Assembly: GCA_035552195.1 (NCBI GenBank)
Contig: DASZLU010000065.1
Location: 72,583 to 136,582, forward strand
Origin: CAIKMD01 sp035552195
GTDB lineage: Bacteria; Pseudomonadota; Alphaproteobacteria; ATCC43930; CGMCC-115725
Reading direction: 5' to 3'
DNA: 64,000 bases
The translations under genes were made by a program, and so were the position numbers. Under the pieces are notes generated by a model that saw only the letters and a list, made by a program, of their open reading frames with translations, was not told the DNA's origin and did not search any database. Of this stretch, positions 44,985-53,449 are shown piece after piece (within the stretch, counting starts at the first letter, position 1; every line of letters starts with the position of its first letter).

Positions 44985-46205
44985 ATGGATTCGCTGATCA
45001 CGGCGGCGGGCCAGGCCCTCGCCAAGGGCGATCCGATCGGCGCCCTCAACCGCGTCGCCCTGCGCGAGGATCCGCCGGCGCTGGCGCTGCGCGGCATCGC
45101 CATGGCGCAGCTCGGCGAGTTCGAACGCGCGAAATCGCTCTTGCGCCGGGCCGCCCGCGGCTTTGGCCCAAAGGAGGCGGTCGCCCGCGCGCGCTGCGTC
45201 GTTGCCGAAGCCGAGATCGCCTTCGTCTCGCGCGATCTGAGTTGGCCCGAAACAGCGCTCGATACGGCGCGTGCGACACTCGAAGCGCACGGCGATCATG
45301 CCAACGCCGCGCATGCGAGCAATCTTGAGCTGCGCCGTCTCTTGCTGCTCGGCCATCTCGATGACGCTGAACGCGCGCTCGCCCGATGCGATCCGTCCGG
45401 ATTGACGCCCGCCTCTCGCGCCGCGCGCGAGTTGGTAAGCGCCGGCATCGCGATCCGGCGCCTGCGGACAAAAGCGGCACGCGATGCGCTGAGCCGCGCG
45501 ATGCAAGCCGCGCGGCAAGCGGCGATCCCGGCACTCATCGCCGAAGTCGAGAGCGCGGCGCAAGTGATGACGACGCCGGCGGCGCGGCTCGTCGCGCACG
45601 GCAAGGCGCGCAATCTGCTGCTCGCTGAAGTCGAAGCACTTCTCGATTCGAAGACGCTGGTAATCGATGCCTGCCGCAACGTCGTGCGCCGCGAGAGCAA
45701 GATCGTTTCCCTTGCCGGCCGCCCGGTGCTCTTCGCTCTCGCCCGCGCGCTGGGCGAAGCCTGGCCCGGCGACGTGTCACGCGCCGCGCTGCTCGCACAG
45801 GCCTTCGGCGCGAAATTCGCCGATGACTCGCATCGCGCGCGGCTGCGGGTCGAGATCGGACGGCTGCGCGCGACGCTGCGGCCCTTCGCCGAGATCAGCG
45901 CGACGCCGCAGGGCTTCGCCCTGTTGCCAAGCGGCCGCTTCGATGTCGTCGTGCTGGCGCCGCCGGTCGAGGAGCGGCATGCCGGCGTGCTCGCCTTCCT
46001 GGCCGATGGCGAAGCGTGGTCGAGCTCGGCGCTGGCGCTCGCCCTCGGCACCAGCCCGCGCACCGTGCAGCGGGCGCTCGATACGTTGGCGAGCGCCGGC
46101 AAAGTGCAATCCTTCGGCCGCGGCCGCGCGCGGCGCTGGCTGACGCCGCCGGTGCCGGCCTTCCCGACAAGCTTGTTACTCCCGGGGCCGCTGCCGAACG
46201 ATTAG
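44985..46205 (+). CDS. Helical-repeat regulator-like protein with C-terminal winged helix
   Basis: 406 residues: an N-terminal half of TPR-like helical repeats (LALRGIAMAQLGEFERAKSLLRRAA and onward) and a C-terminal region with two helix-turn-helix-like parts, the last being WSSSALALALGTSPRTVQRALDTLASAGKVQSFGRGRARRW. It reads as a DNA-binding regulator. Divergent from DUF899 by 87 bases and 32 bases ahead of a beta-propeller gene, which are its probable targets. Confidence 0.7.
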   Translation: MDSLITAAGQALAKGDPIGALNRVALREDPPALALRGIAMAQLGEFERAKSLLRRAARGFGPKEAVARARCVVAEAEIAFVSRDLSWPETALDTARATLEAHGDHANAAHASNLELRRLLLLGHLDDAERALARCDPSGLTPASRAARELVSAGIAIRRLRTKAARDALSRAMQAARQAAIPALIAEVESAAQVMTTPAARLVAHGKARNLLLAEVEALLDSKTLVIDACRNVVRRESKIVSLAGRPVLFALARALGEAWPGDVSRAALLAQAFGAKFADDSHRARLRVEIGRLRATLRPFAEISATPQGFALLPSGRFDVVVLAPPVEERHAGVLAFLADGEAWSSSALALALGTSPRTVQRALDTLASAGKVQSFGRGRARRWLTPPVPAFPTSLLLPGPLPND

Positions 46206-46237
46206 CTTGGCGGCATGAATGAACGAGGAGCAGAAAA

Positions 46238-46882
46238 ATGAACCGCGCGAAAGCCGAGATCATCCGCGAATACGGCCCCTTCCCCGGCGTCAGCCATGTG
46301 CATGGGCTGAGCTTCGACGGGCAGCATGTGTGGTTCGCCTCGGGCGATCGGATCAACGCGCTCGATCCTGCGAGCGGCCAAATCGCGCGTACGCTCGATG
46401 TCGCGGGACATGCCGGCACGGCCTTCGACGGTACGCACCTCTTCCAGATCGCCGAAGACCGTATCCAGAAGATCGATCCGAAGACCGGCCGCGTCGTCGG
46501 CTCGATCCCGGCGCCAGGCGACGGCGCGGTCTCGGGTCTCGCCTGGGCGGAAGGCACGCTGTGGGTCGGGCAATATCGCGCGCGCAGGATCGTGCAGATC
46601 GATCCGAATGACGGCACCGTGCTGCGCAGCATCGACTGCCGCCGCCTCGTCACCGGCATCACCTGGGTCGATGGCGAGTTGTGGCACGGCACCTGGGAAG
46701 GCGATGACAGCGACGTGCGCCGCATCGATCCGCAGACCGGCGCGTTGCTGGAGGCGATCGCGATGCCCGAAGGCACCGGCGTGTCGGGCCTCGAATCGGA
46801 TGGCGGCGATCAGCTCTTCTGCGGCGGCGGCAGCAGCGGCAAGGTGCGCGTCATCCGCCGCCCGAAACGCCCGCGGGCGTAG
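46238..46882 (+). CDS. Beta-propeller protein, Vgb/YncE or glutaminyl-cyclase-like
   Basis: 214 residues built from about five repeats with W-F-A-S/LWVGQY strands followed by I-x-x-I-D-P-x-(T/S)-G turns (INALDPASGQ, IQKIDPKTGR, IVQIDPNDGT, VRRIDPQTGA). No signal peptide is visible. The start follows GAGGAGCAG. It is likely co-transcribed with the regulator upstream. Binding or lyase role unclear. Confidence 0.75.
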   Translation: MNRAKAEIIREYGPFPGVSHVHGLSFDGQHVWFASGDRINALDPASGQIARTLDVAGHAGTAFDGTHLFQIAEDRIQKIDPKTGRVVGSIPAPGDGAVSGLAWAEGTLWVGQYRARRIVQIDPNDGTVLRSIDCRRLVTGITWVDGELWHGTWEGDDSDVRRIDPQTGALLEAIAMPEGTGVSGLESDGGDQLFCGGGSSGKVRVIRRPKRPRA

Positions 46883-46890
46883 CCCGCCAC

Positions 46891-47766
46891 TTACGCGCCG
46901 ATAAAGGCGAGGATCGCGGCCATCGTCGCAGCCGGCTGCTCTTCCATCAGCCAATGGCCGGAATTGACGATCGATACGCTTTTGACATCGGTTGCCGCGA
47001 AGCCGATTTCGGTGGCCAGCGCCGTGCCATAGGAATGGTCGCCGCCGATGGCGAGAACCGGCATCGCCAGCTTGCCCTCGGCGAGGAAGGCTTTGTTGTC
47101 GATCGCGTCCTGAGCGAAAGCGGCGAATTGCTCGAACGCATCATGCATCGCTTGCGGCTGCGCGTAGAGCGCGGCGTAATGCCGACGCACCGCTTCGACG
47201 ATGCCGGCCGGATTGGCCGAGAGTTCGTTCCAGAAGCGGTCGAGGAAAACCCGCTCGCGCCCCGCCACGAGCCGCTCGACATCGGGACCGCGGAAGTTGA
47301 AATGCCAGGTCTTCGGATTGAGAAGCTGTGCCTCCCAATGGCCGATACCGGGCACGGGCGCATCCATCACCACCCAGCGCACGACGCGCTGACGATTGAG
47401 CGCGGCGAAGGCATAGCCGACCATGTTGCCGATGTCGTGGCTGATGAGAATGATCGGGCCCTGCACGCCGAGCGCGTCGAGCACCTTCGCCATGTCGCCG
47501 GCTTGATTCTTTTTCGTGTAGCCGGTCGCCGGATGCGACGAGAGTCCCATGCCGCGCAGATCGGGAACGACCACCGTGTGCTGGCCCATCAGCGCCGTGG
47601 CGAGCGGCTGCCACATATCGCCGTTATCGCCGAAACCGTGCAACATCAGCACCGCCGGCCCCGTGCCGCCGACGCGGACGTGGATAGTCGCATCGCCGAC
47701 CGCGATATCGCGCGCGGCGAAGCTCGCGGGGAACGGACTGATATCGGTGAGACCGGTCGTTGCCAT
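46891..47766 (-). CDS. Alpha/beta hydrolase, epoxide hydrolase or dehalogenase-like
   Basis: 291 residues. MLHGFGDNGDMWQPLATAL gives the oxyanion HGxGD region, PDLRGMGLSSHP is typical of epoxide hydrolases, and the nucleophile elbow reads SHDIGNMVGY, so the nucleophile is Asp rather than Ser, as in epoxide hydrolases and haloalkane or haloacetate dehalogenases; NSGHWLMEEQP supplies the histidine. GGGGGG lies upstream of the ATG at 47766; the frame extends to 47859. Confidence 0.87.
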   Translation of the reverse strand: MATTGLTDISPFPASFAARDIAVGDATIHVRVGGTGPAVLMLHGFGDNGDMWQPLATALMGQHTVVVPDLRGMGLSSHPATGYTKKNQAGDMAKVLDALGVQGPIILISHDIGNMVGYAFAALNRQRVVRWVVMDAPVPGIGHWEAQLLNPKTWHFNFRGPDVERLVAGRERVFLDRFWNELSANPAGIVEAVRRHYAALYAQPQAMHDAFEQFAAFAQDAIDNKAFLAEGKLAMPVLAIGGDHSYGTALATEIGFAATDVKSVSIVNSGHWLMEEQPAATMAAILAFIGA

Positions 47767-47864
47767 GCTACCCCCCATGATCATTACGTCGCGCGATCGC
47801 GTATTGTCGCCAACGCGCACCGTTTGTGCAAACGCTGTTCGCTCGCGCCGATCGCGCATGCGGC

Positions 47865-48338
47865 TTAAGCCACCAGCGGCGCGACGATCGCTTTCAAAAG
47901 CGCCGCCGCATCGCGCGGGCTCAAGCGCACCTGCAAGCCGCGCTGGCCGCCGTTCATGTAAACGAGATCCTGCGCCAGCGCCTGCTCTTCGATAGCGGTC
48001 GGCACGGCGCGCATCTGGCCGAACGGGCTGATGCCGCCGACCTTGTAGCCCGTGACACGCTCGGCCTCGGCCGGCTTCATCATCTGCGCCGACTTGCCGC
48101 CGAAGGCGGCGGCGAGTTTCTTCATCGACACTTCGTGATCGGACGGCACGATCATGCAGACGGGCTTGCCGTCGACCAGCGCCATCAACGTCTTCAGCAC
48201 GCGTTGCGGCTCCTCGCCCAAAGCCGCAGCCGCCTGCATGCCGATCTTGTCGGCATCGGGATCGTAATCGTAGCTGTGCACCGTGAAGGCGACCTTGGCT
48301 TTTTCCAGCGCCTGCGTCGCGCGGGTGACCTTCGACAC
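47865..48338 (-). CDS. ybaK: YbaK/EbsC family Cys-tRNA(Pro)-deacylase
   Basis: 157 residues. Hydrolyses Cys-tRNA(Pro) mischarged by prolyl-tRNA synthetase. Family blocks: VTRATQALEKAKVAFTVHSYDYDP, PQRVLKTLMALVDGKPVCMIVPSDHEV, ERVTGYKVGGISPFG with the catalytic-loop GGxSP, and YMNGGQRGLQVRLSP. GTG start with AGGAG upstream. Confidence 0.93.
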   Translation of the reverse strand: MSKVTRATQALEKAKVAFTVHSYDYDPDADKIGMQAAAALGEEPQRVLKTLMALVDGKPVCMIVPSDHEVSMKKLAAAFGGKSAQMMKPAEAERVTGYKVGGISPFGQMRAVPTAIEEQALAQDLVYMNGGQRGLQVRLSPRDAAALLKAIVAPLVA

Positions 48339-48427
48339 GAATTTGCTCCTGCTTTCGGGCGCTCAGGCTTGGCGCGAAACCCGCATCCGCGCAAGGCCGT
48401 TATAATCGGAAGCTTGGAGTCATGCGC

Positions 48428-49132
48428 ATGGACACTCAATCCCTCAAACCCGCCGCCGAACTGACCAAACACGCGAAGACCCCGTTCCCCGGCGAAAGCG
48501 CGGAATACCGCAAGGCGCGCGAGGCACTGCTGGCGGAAGAGATCGAATTCCGCCGCCATATGACGCGGCTCGCCGCGCAACGCCGCGCGCTGCCGCCCGG
48601 CCCGGTCATCAAAAAGAACTATCGCTTCAAAGATGCCAACGGCGCGGAACGCAGCCTCAAGGATTTGTTCGGCGCGCACGACACGCTGGTCACTTATTTC
48701 TGGATGTACGGACCGCAGCGCGAGCGGCCGTGCCCGATGTGCACCAACTGGCTCGGCGCGGTGAACGGCAACGCCGCCGACATCAAGCAGCGCGTCGCGC
48801 TGAAGATCCTCGGCCGCTCACCGGTGGCGCGCCAGATCGCTTTCGCGATGGAGCGCGGCTGGCGCCATCTCGATTTCGTGCAGACGATAGGCGACGACTA
48901 CGCCAACGATCTCGGCCTGCTCACACCCGAAGGGTTCGAATATCCGGCCCTCACGGTCTATCAGCGCGAAGGCGAGACGGTGCGCTTGTTCTGGGCCAGC
49001 GAGATGAAAAAGGAGATGGGCGATCCGGGCCAGGATCCGCGCGATGCGCCCGACATCGCCGCGCTGTGGTCGATCCTCGATCTGACCCCGGACGGGCGGG
49101 GCACCGACTGGTATCCGAAGCTGAGTTACTAA
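48428..49132 (+). CDS. DUF899 family thioredoxin-like protein, second copy
   Basis: 234 residues. Same family as the gene at 44133 but clearly diverged: EYRKAREALLAEEIEFRRHMTRLAAQRRALPPG, then TYFWMYGPQRERPCPMCTNWLG with CPMC at the thiol position. GGAG about nine bases before the ATG at 48428 supports that start over 48422. Convergent with the DUF3224 gene that follows. Probably a redox protein; substrate unknown. Confidence 0.87.
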   Translation: MDTQSLKPAAELTKHAKTPFPGESAEYRKAREALLAEEIEFRRHMTRLAAQRRALPPGPVIKKNYRFKDANGAERSLKDLFGAHDTLVTYFWMYGPQRERPCPMCTNWLGAVNGNAADIKQRVALKILGRSPVARQIAFAMERGWRHLDFVQTIGDDYANDLGLLTPEGFEYPALTVYQREGETVRLFWASEMKKEMGDPGQDPRDAPDIAALWSILDLTPDGRGTDWYPKLSY

Positions 49133-49207
49133 GAGCGCGCCGTCGCGTACCCGCAGAAGCATTTCCCGGCGAGCAGCTTAGCGGTCATCGATACGTCCTC
49201 TGAAGGA

Positions 49208-49603
49208 TCATTCAAACCAGTAGTCGAGCACGCCGTTCGAGCCTTTTCCGAACTGGCCTTCGAAACCACCCTCGCCGCGCAGTCCGCGAAGGTCGCCTGT
49301 GCCCGATCCCGGAACGATAAACCATGTCGCCGTGATCCTGCCATTGTCGATCACTTCCGAGCCTTGCAGCACGAAGCTGCCCTGGCGCCCGGCCAGCGTG
49401 CCGCGGAATCGTTGCATGCTGACAAGGCTGGCTGATTTGTCGTCGCGCCGGACTTGCAACGCCCGTACCGGCGATTCGCCTTCCAAGTCGCCGGCAAAAA
49501 TTTCGGTGATATGGACCTCGAGCAATGCCGGACCATCGGTTTCGTCATATGGCTTGGCCTCGGCATGCCGCACGGTAACCGTTGTTTCCGCTCGCGTACG
49601 CAT
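49208..49603 (-). CDS. DUF3224 family protein
   Basis: 131 residues, intact. MRTRAETTVTVRHAEAKPYDE, SASLVSMQRFRGTLAGRQGSFVLQG, WFIVPGSGTGDLRGLRGEGGFEGQFG and a C-terminal LDYWFE are the family pattern. Role unknown; a small calycin-like barrel is expected. It lies 19 bases behind the ECF41 sigma factor gene on the same strand, so it is probably part of that operon and may be a target or co-regulated product. Confidence 0.9.
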   Translation of the reverse strand: MRTRAETTVTVRHAEAKPYDETDGPALLEVHITEIFAGDLEGESPVRALQVRRDDKSASLVSMQRFRGTLAGRQGSFVLQGSEVIDNGRITATWFIVPGSGTGDLRGLRGEGGFEGQFGKGSNGVLDYWFE

Positions 49604-49622
49604 GAGCTTCTCCGTCTGAGCA

Positions 49623-50516
49623 TCAATGCAGCGTGTCGGCCACGCGTTTCAGCTTGTCGGGGTTGCGCGTGGCATAGATACCGACGATGCGGCCGTCTTC
49701 GATTTCCAACGCGGTGGTTTGAAGAACGTTGCCGCCTTCCACGGTCACGAAGCCGGGCAGGCCGTTGATATAGGTATAGCGCACCAGGCGCGACGGGTTC
49801 GCGGCGAAGATAGCGGCAAAACCCTCGAGCAACGGCATGATGGCGTCGATGCCGGCGACCGGCGCGCCATGCGCCGAGGCTTTGCCGCCGCCATCGGCGT
49901 AAGCGACGACATCGGTGGCGAGCAGATTGCGCAGCTGTGTCATTTTGCCGTCGCGCGAGGCGGCGAAGAAGGCTTCGGCGATAGCGAGCCCCTGTTCTTT
50001 CGCGAGCGGATAGCGCGGCCGGTCGGCGCGGATATGGGCCCGGGCGCGGCTGGCGAGCTGGCGCGACGCGGCTTCGTCGCGCTCGATGGTCGCCGCGACC
50101 TCGGCAAAGTCGAGGCCGAACACATCGTGCAGCAGGAAAGCGGCGCGCTCCAGCGGCGATAGCCGCTCCAGCGCCATCAGCAGCGGCAGGGTCACGTCGT
50201 CGTCCATCGCGTCCTCGTTCGCTTCCACCACCGGCTCGGGCAGCCAGGTGCCGGGATAGGTCTCGCGCTGATGCTGCGCCGATTTGAGGCGGTCGAGACA
50301 CAACCGCGTCACGACGCGGCGCAGGAACGCCGCCGGCTCGCGCACCGCATCGCGATCGGTATCGAGCCAGCGCAGGAAAGCGTCTTGCACGGTATCTTCC
50401 GCATCCGCCATCGAGCCCAGCATGCGATAGGCGACGCGCCCCAAAAGCGGACGCAGCGGCTCGAACACGGCCGCGGCGTCGCTTTTGGCATCGGGGCTCA
50501 GTGCCGGGCCCATCAC
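49623..50516 (-). CDS. ECF41-type sigma factor with SnoaL-like C-terminal domain
   Basis: 297 residues. N-terminal sigma-2 (RVAYRMLGSMADAEDTVQDAFLRWL) and sigma-4 (LSPLERAAFLLHDVFGLDFAEVAATI) regions, then a C-terminal SnoaL-like domain in which the ECF41 marks WLPEP (linker), DGGGK and NPDKL are all present. In this group the C-terminal domain, not a separate anti-sigma factor, controls activity. Its ATG overlaps the stop of the oxidoreductase gene. ECF41 genes normally pair with carboxymuconolactone decarboxylase, oxidoreductase or epimerase genes, as here. Confidence 0.92.
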   Translation of the reverse strand: MMGPALSPDAKSDAAAVFEPLRPLLGRVAYRMLGSMADAEDTVQDAFLRWLDTDRDAVREPAAFLRRVVTRLCLDRLKSAQHQRETYPGTWLPEPVVEANEDAMDDDVTLPLLMALERLSPLERAAFLLHDVFGLDFAEVAATIERDEAASRQLASRARAHIRADRPRYPLAKEQGLAIAEAFFAASRDGKMTQLRNLLATDVVAYADGGGKASAHGAPVAGIDAIMPLLEGFAAIFAANPSRLVRYTYINGLPGFVTVEGGNVLQTTALEIEDGRIVGIYATRNPDKLKRVADTLH

Positions 50517-51718
50517 GCCGCCTGCTCTTGTCCGCCGTCGATCGGGCGCGCCCGCGCGGCAAGATCGATGCTCGACGCGGCGAGCAAGGCTTCGCGCGAA
50601 TCATCCGCCGGCGGATAGATGATCTTGGTGTTGATCAGCTGCTTCACCGCTTTGCCTTCGCTGCCGGTCTTCTCAATCTGCCGCTCCCAGCCTTGCGTGA
50701 TCACGGCGCCGGAACGGCCGAGATCGAGACAGGTAACGTAGCGCAGTTGTGTGTACGGCACAGTCGCCATGCCGAGCAGATCGCGCGCCGCGTTCTCGCC
50801 GGTGACGCGGCCGAGCTGTCCCGCGTGCTGACAGGATTGGAGCGTGCGGTGGCCGTCGCCGGTATCGGCCGAGGCGGCATCGCCGGCGACGAAGATGTCG
50901 GGCGCGGCGGGCGCTTGCAACGCGCCATTGACGATGACGCGGCCGAGACGATCGCGCATGCCGGGCACCTGCGCCGCGAACGGCGCCGCTTCCATGCCGG
51001 TTGCCAACACCACGGCGTCCGCTGCGAGCACGGTCTCATCGGCGAAGCGGACTGCGTCCGCGACTAAGGCGCCCACCGAAGCCCCGAGACGCAACTCGAC
51101 CCGCGCAGCCGCAAGGGCCGCTTCGATCGCCGGCCGTGGACCCGGCCCGAGTTCCGGCCCGATCACCGCGGCACGGTCGATCAACACGATGCGGGCGCGC
51201 TCCGCCGCTGCATCGGCGCCATGCGCCTTGAGCCTGTCGCGCAGTTCGAGCGCCAGCTCGATGCCGGTGAAGCCGGCGCCGACCACCGCGATGGTCGGCA
51301 CGGCGACATCGCGCGCGATCGCGCCGAGACGCCGGTCGAAGGCGACCGCTTCGCTTTGCGTGTCGACCGAGAAGGCCGTGTCGGCGCCCGGCACCGGCGG
51401 CCGCTTCATCCGGCTGCCGGTGGCGACGACGAGGCGGTCATAGGAAAGAGGCGCGCCGATGGCGGGCGTTACGATCTTCGCCGCCGCATCGAGCCCGACC
51501 GCCTCACCGCGCACGAAGGTAATATCGAGAGTCCGCAAATAGGGCAGCATGTCGACGCCCAGCATCTCGGGCTTCGCCTCATAAAGCCGGGGCCGGATTT
51601 CGAGCATGGGCCCAGGCGAGACCAGGGTCACCGCCGCGCCGGGAGCGACGCGCCGCGCCGCCACCGCCGCCCAAAACCCGGCAAAACCGCCGCCGATCAC
51701 CAAAATCCTATTGCCCAT
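50513..51718 (-). CDS. FAD-dependent NAD(P)H oxidoreductase
   Basis: 401 residues of the pyridine nucleotide-disulfide reductase/type II NADH dehydrogenase fold: RILVIGGGFAGFWAAVAARR binds FAD, LVVATGSRMKRP, TIAVVGAGFTGIELALEL binds NAD(P), and IFVAGDAAS ends the FAD site. AAAGGAG precedes the ATG at 51718 although the frame is open to 52063. First gene of the oxidoreductase-ECF41-DUF3224 operon and likely the enzyme governed by that sigma factor. Confidence 0.9.
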   Translation of the reverse strand: MGNRILVIGGGFAGFWAAVAARRVAPGAAVTLVSPGPMLEIRPRLYEAKPEMLGVDMLPYLRTLDITFVRGEAVGLDAAAKIVTPAIGAPLSYDRLVVATGSRMKRPPVPGADTAFSVDTQSEAVAFDRRLGAIARDVAVPTIAVVGAGFTGIELALELRDRLKAHGADAAAERARIVLIDRAAVIGPELGPGPRPAIEAALAAARVELRLGASVGALVADAVRFADETVLAADAVVLATGMEAAPFAAQVPGMRDRLGRVIVNGALQAPAAPDIFVAGDAASADTGDGHRTLQSCQHAGQLGRVTGENAARDLLGMATVPYTQLRYVTCLDLGRSGAVITQGWERQIEKTGSEGKAVKQLINTKIIYPPADDSREALLAASSIDLAARARPIDGGQEQAA

Positions 51719-51786
51719 CCGTCGTCTCCTTTCAGGGGTTCCGACAACATGACGAGCGGCGCCCGGACGGCGTGACATGGCGGCTC

Positions 51787-51856
51787 GATTTTTTTGCCCT
51801 GGCCCGATTTTTTGCCTTGGCGTTTTTTGCTTGGCCCCCCTTTTTTTGCCTTGGCC
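51787..51856. repeat. Four degenerate T-rich tandem repeats upstream of ppk2
   Basis: Four units of about 16-19 bases, each a run of six to eight T followed by GC-CTTGG-C or a close variant (GCCCTGGCC, GCCTTGGC, GCTTGGCC, GCCTTGGCC), lie between the divergent starts at 51718 and 51918. They are unlike anything else in the window and may be a regulatory or structural array in the ppk2 leader. Confidence 0.6.
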
Positions 51857-51917
51857 ATTGTCACCAAACCGCAAACGCTTCCAGATAACCGTTGGGGCTG
51901 GGCGAAGGAGCCGAGAG

Positions 51918-52835
51918 ATGACCGAGCCGAACCAAACCGAGACCCGTAATTGGCTGGAGATCGAACTCGAAGACGACATGGACGAGGAGGTCGAGCAGGC
52001 GGTCGACGATGCGCGCATCCCTCCCGAGCTGCGCGACCTCCTCGAGCACCACCAGAAATCCACGCTCGACCGCCAGATCTATTTCAACGAACTGTTCCGC
52101 CTGCAAGGCGAGCTGGTGAAGCTGCAGGATTGGGTCCAGCACAAGGGCCTCAAGATGGTGGTCCTGTTCGAGGGCCGCGACAGCGCCGGCAAGGGCGGCG
52201 CGATCAAGCGCATCACCCAGCGCACCAATCCCCGCACCTGCCGCGTCATCGCCTTGCCCGCCCCGACCGAGCGCGAGCGGTCGCAGTGGTATTTCCAGCG
52301 CTATGTGCCGCATCTCCCGGCGGCCGGCGAGATCGTGCTGTTCGATCGCAGCTGGTATAACCGCGCCGGCGTCGAGCGCGTGATGGGCTTCGCCAGCGAA
52401 ACACAGGTCGAGGATTTCTTCCGCGACGTGCCGGAGTTCGAGCGCATGCTGGTGCGCTCGGGCATCATCGTGGTGAAGTATTGGTTCTCGATCACCGATC
52501 AAGAGCAGCAGCTGCGCTTCCTCATGCGTATCCACGATCCCATCAAGCAGTGGAAGCTCTCGCCGATGGATCTGCAATCGCGCGTGCGCTGGGAGCAATA
52601 CACCAAGGCCAAGGAGGATATGTTCGAGCGCACCAACATCCCCGAGGCGCCCTGGCACATCGTCGAAGGCAACGACAAGAAGCGGGCGCGGCTCAATCTC
52701 ATCGCGCATCTGCTCTCGCTGGTCCCTTACGAAGAGGTGCCGCACGAGGCGATCGCGCTGCCCAACCGCGTGTTCGACCCGCATTACGAGCGCCACGCGC
52801 TGCCGCCCGAATTGTTCGTCCCGCAGAAATATTGA
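51918..52835 (+). CDS. ppk2: Polyphosphate kinase 2
   Basis: 305 residues. Uses polyphosphate to phosphorylate nucleoside mono- or diphosphates, or the reverse. FEGRDSAGKGGAIKRITQ is the Walker A region; RERSQWYFQRYVPHLPAAGEIVLFDRSWYNRAGVERVMGF holds Walker B and lid, all typical of PPK2 class proteins. An acidic N-terminal extension of about 60 residues precedes the core. Start 51918 is the first ATG after the T-rich repeats, with GAAGGAG upstream. Confidence 0.93.
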   Translation: MTEPNQTETRNWLEIELEDDMDEEVEQAVDDARIPPELRDLLEHHQKSTLDRQIYFNELFRLQGELVKLQDWVQHKGLKMVVLFEGRDSAGKGGAIKRITQRTNPRTCRVIALPAPTERERSQWYFQRYVPHLPAAGEIVLFDRSWYNRAGVERVMGFASETQVEDFFRDVPEFERMLVRSGIIVVKYWFSITDQEQQLRFLMRIHDPIKQWKLSPMDLQSRVRWEQYTKAKEDMFERTNIPEAPWHIVEGNDKKRARLNLIAHLLSLVPYEEVPHEAIALPNRVFDPHYERHALPPELFVPQKY

Positions 52836-52912
52836 GGCGTAAGCACGGCCGAGCGGCGGCGGACGGGAGCGGCCGCGCAAGCTATAAGGCCACAACCCGA
52901 TCGGGAGGCACC

Positions 52913-53374
52913 ATGACCGACCCGCCGCGCCGTCCGTCGTTCATTTCTTCGCTTGCCTACAAGGACAATCGCGCCGCGCTCGAATTCCTTCAGCGCGCCT
53001 TCGGCTTCGTGCCGAGCGAGATCATGACCGATGCGGACGGCACGATCGTCCATGCCGAGATGAGCCATGGCGACGGCGTCGTGATGATCGGCACCGAATG
53101 GTTCGATTGGACGCGCAGCCCCGCATCGGTCGGCGGCAAGAATACGCAGCGCATCCATGTCCGTATCGCGAGCGGCATCGACGCGCACTGCGCCCGCGCG
53201 CGGCAAGAAGGCGCGACCATCGTGAAAGAACCTGAAGATCAATTCTATGGCGAGCGCACCTATATCGCCGCCGATCTCGAAGGCCATCATTGGACCTTCT
53301 CGCAACCCCTCGGCACCGTCTCGCGCGAAGAGATGGAGAAGGCGAGCGGGTTTAGATTTCAGAAGCTGCCGTAA
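52913..53374 (+). CDS. VOC family protein (PhnB/glyoxalase-like)
   Basis: 153 residues. SFISSLAYKDNRAALEFLQRAFGF begins the first module, VHAEMSHGDGVVMIG the second strand set, and TYIAADLEGHHWTFSQPLG carries the family's closing motif. GGGAGG upstream of the ATG at 52913. Same strand as ppk2, 77 bases after it. Substrate unknown. Confidence 0.88.
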   Translation: MTDPPRRPSFISSLAYKDNRAALEFLQRAFGFVPSEIMTDADGTIVHAEMSHGDGVVMIGTEWFDWTRSPASVGGKNTQRIHVRIASGIDAHCARARQEGATIVKEPEDQFYGERTYIAADLEGHHWTFSQPLGTVSREEMEKASGFRFQKLP

Positions 53375-53449
53375 CGATTACGCGCGTTTTTGCCGAGGCC
53401 CGTTCCGGGTTATCATCCCGGCAAGCGATTGTCGACGAGGGAGGGAACA

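Noticed and set aside
44897..45599. Upstream extension of the DUF899 frame
   Set aside because: The family begins at 44897 behind AAAGGAG; the extension is antisense to the regulator at 44985.
51787..51856. T-rich repeat array as a CRISPR or transcription terminator
   Set aside because: Units are too short and degenerate for CRISPR and there are no spacers; it lies in a divergent promoter gap, not behind a gene.
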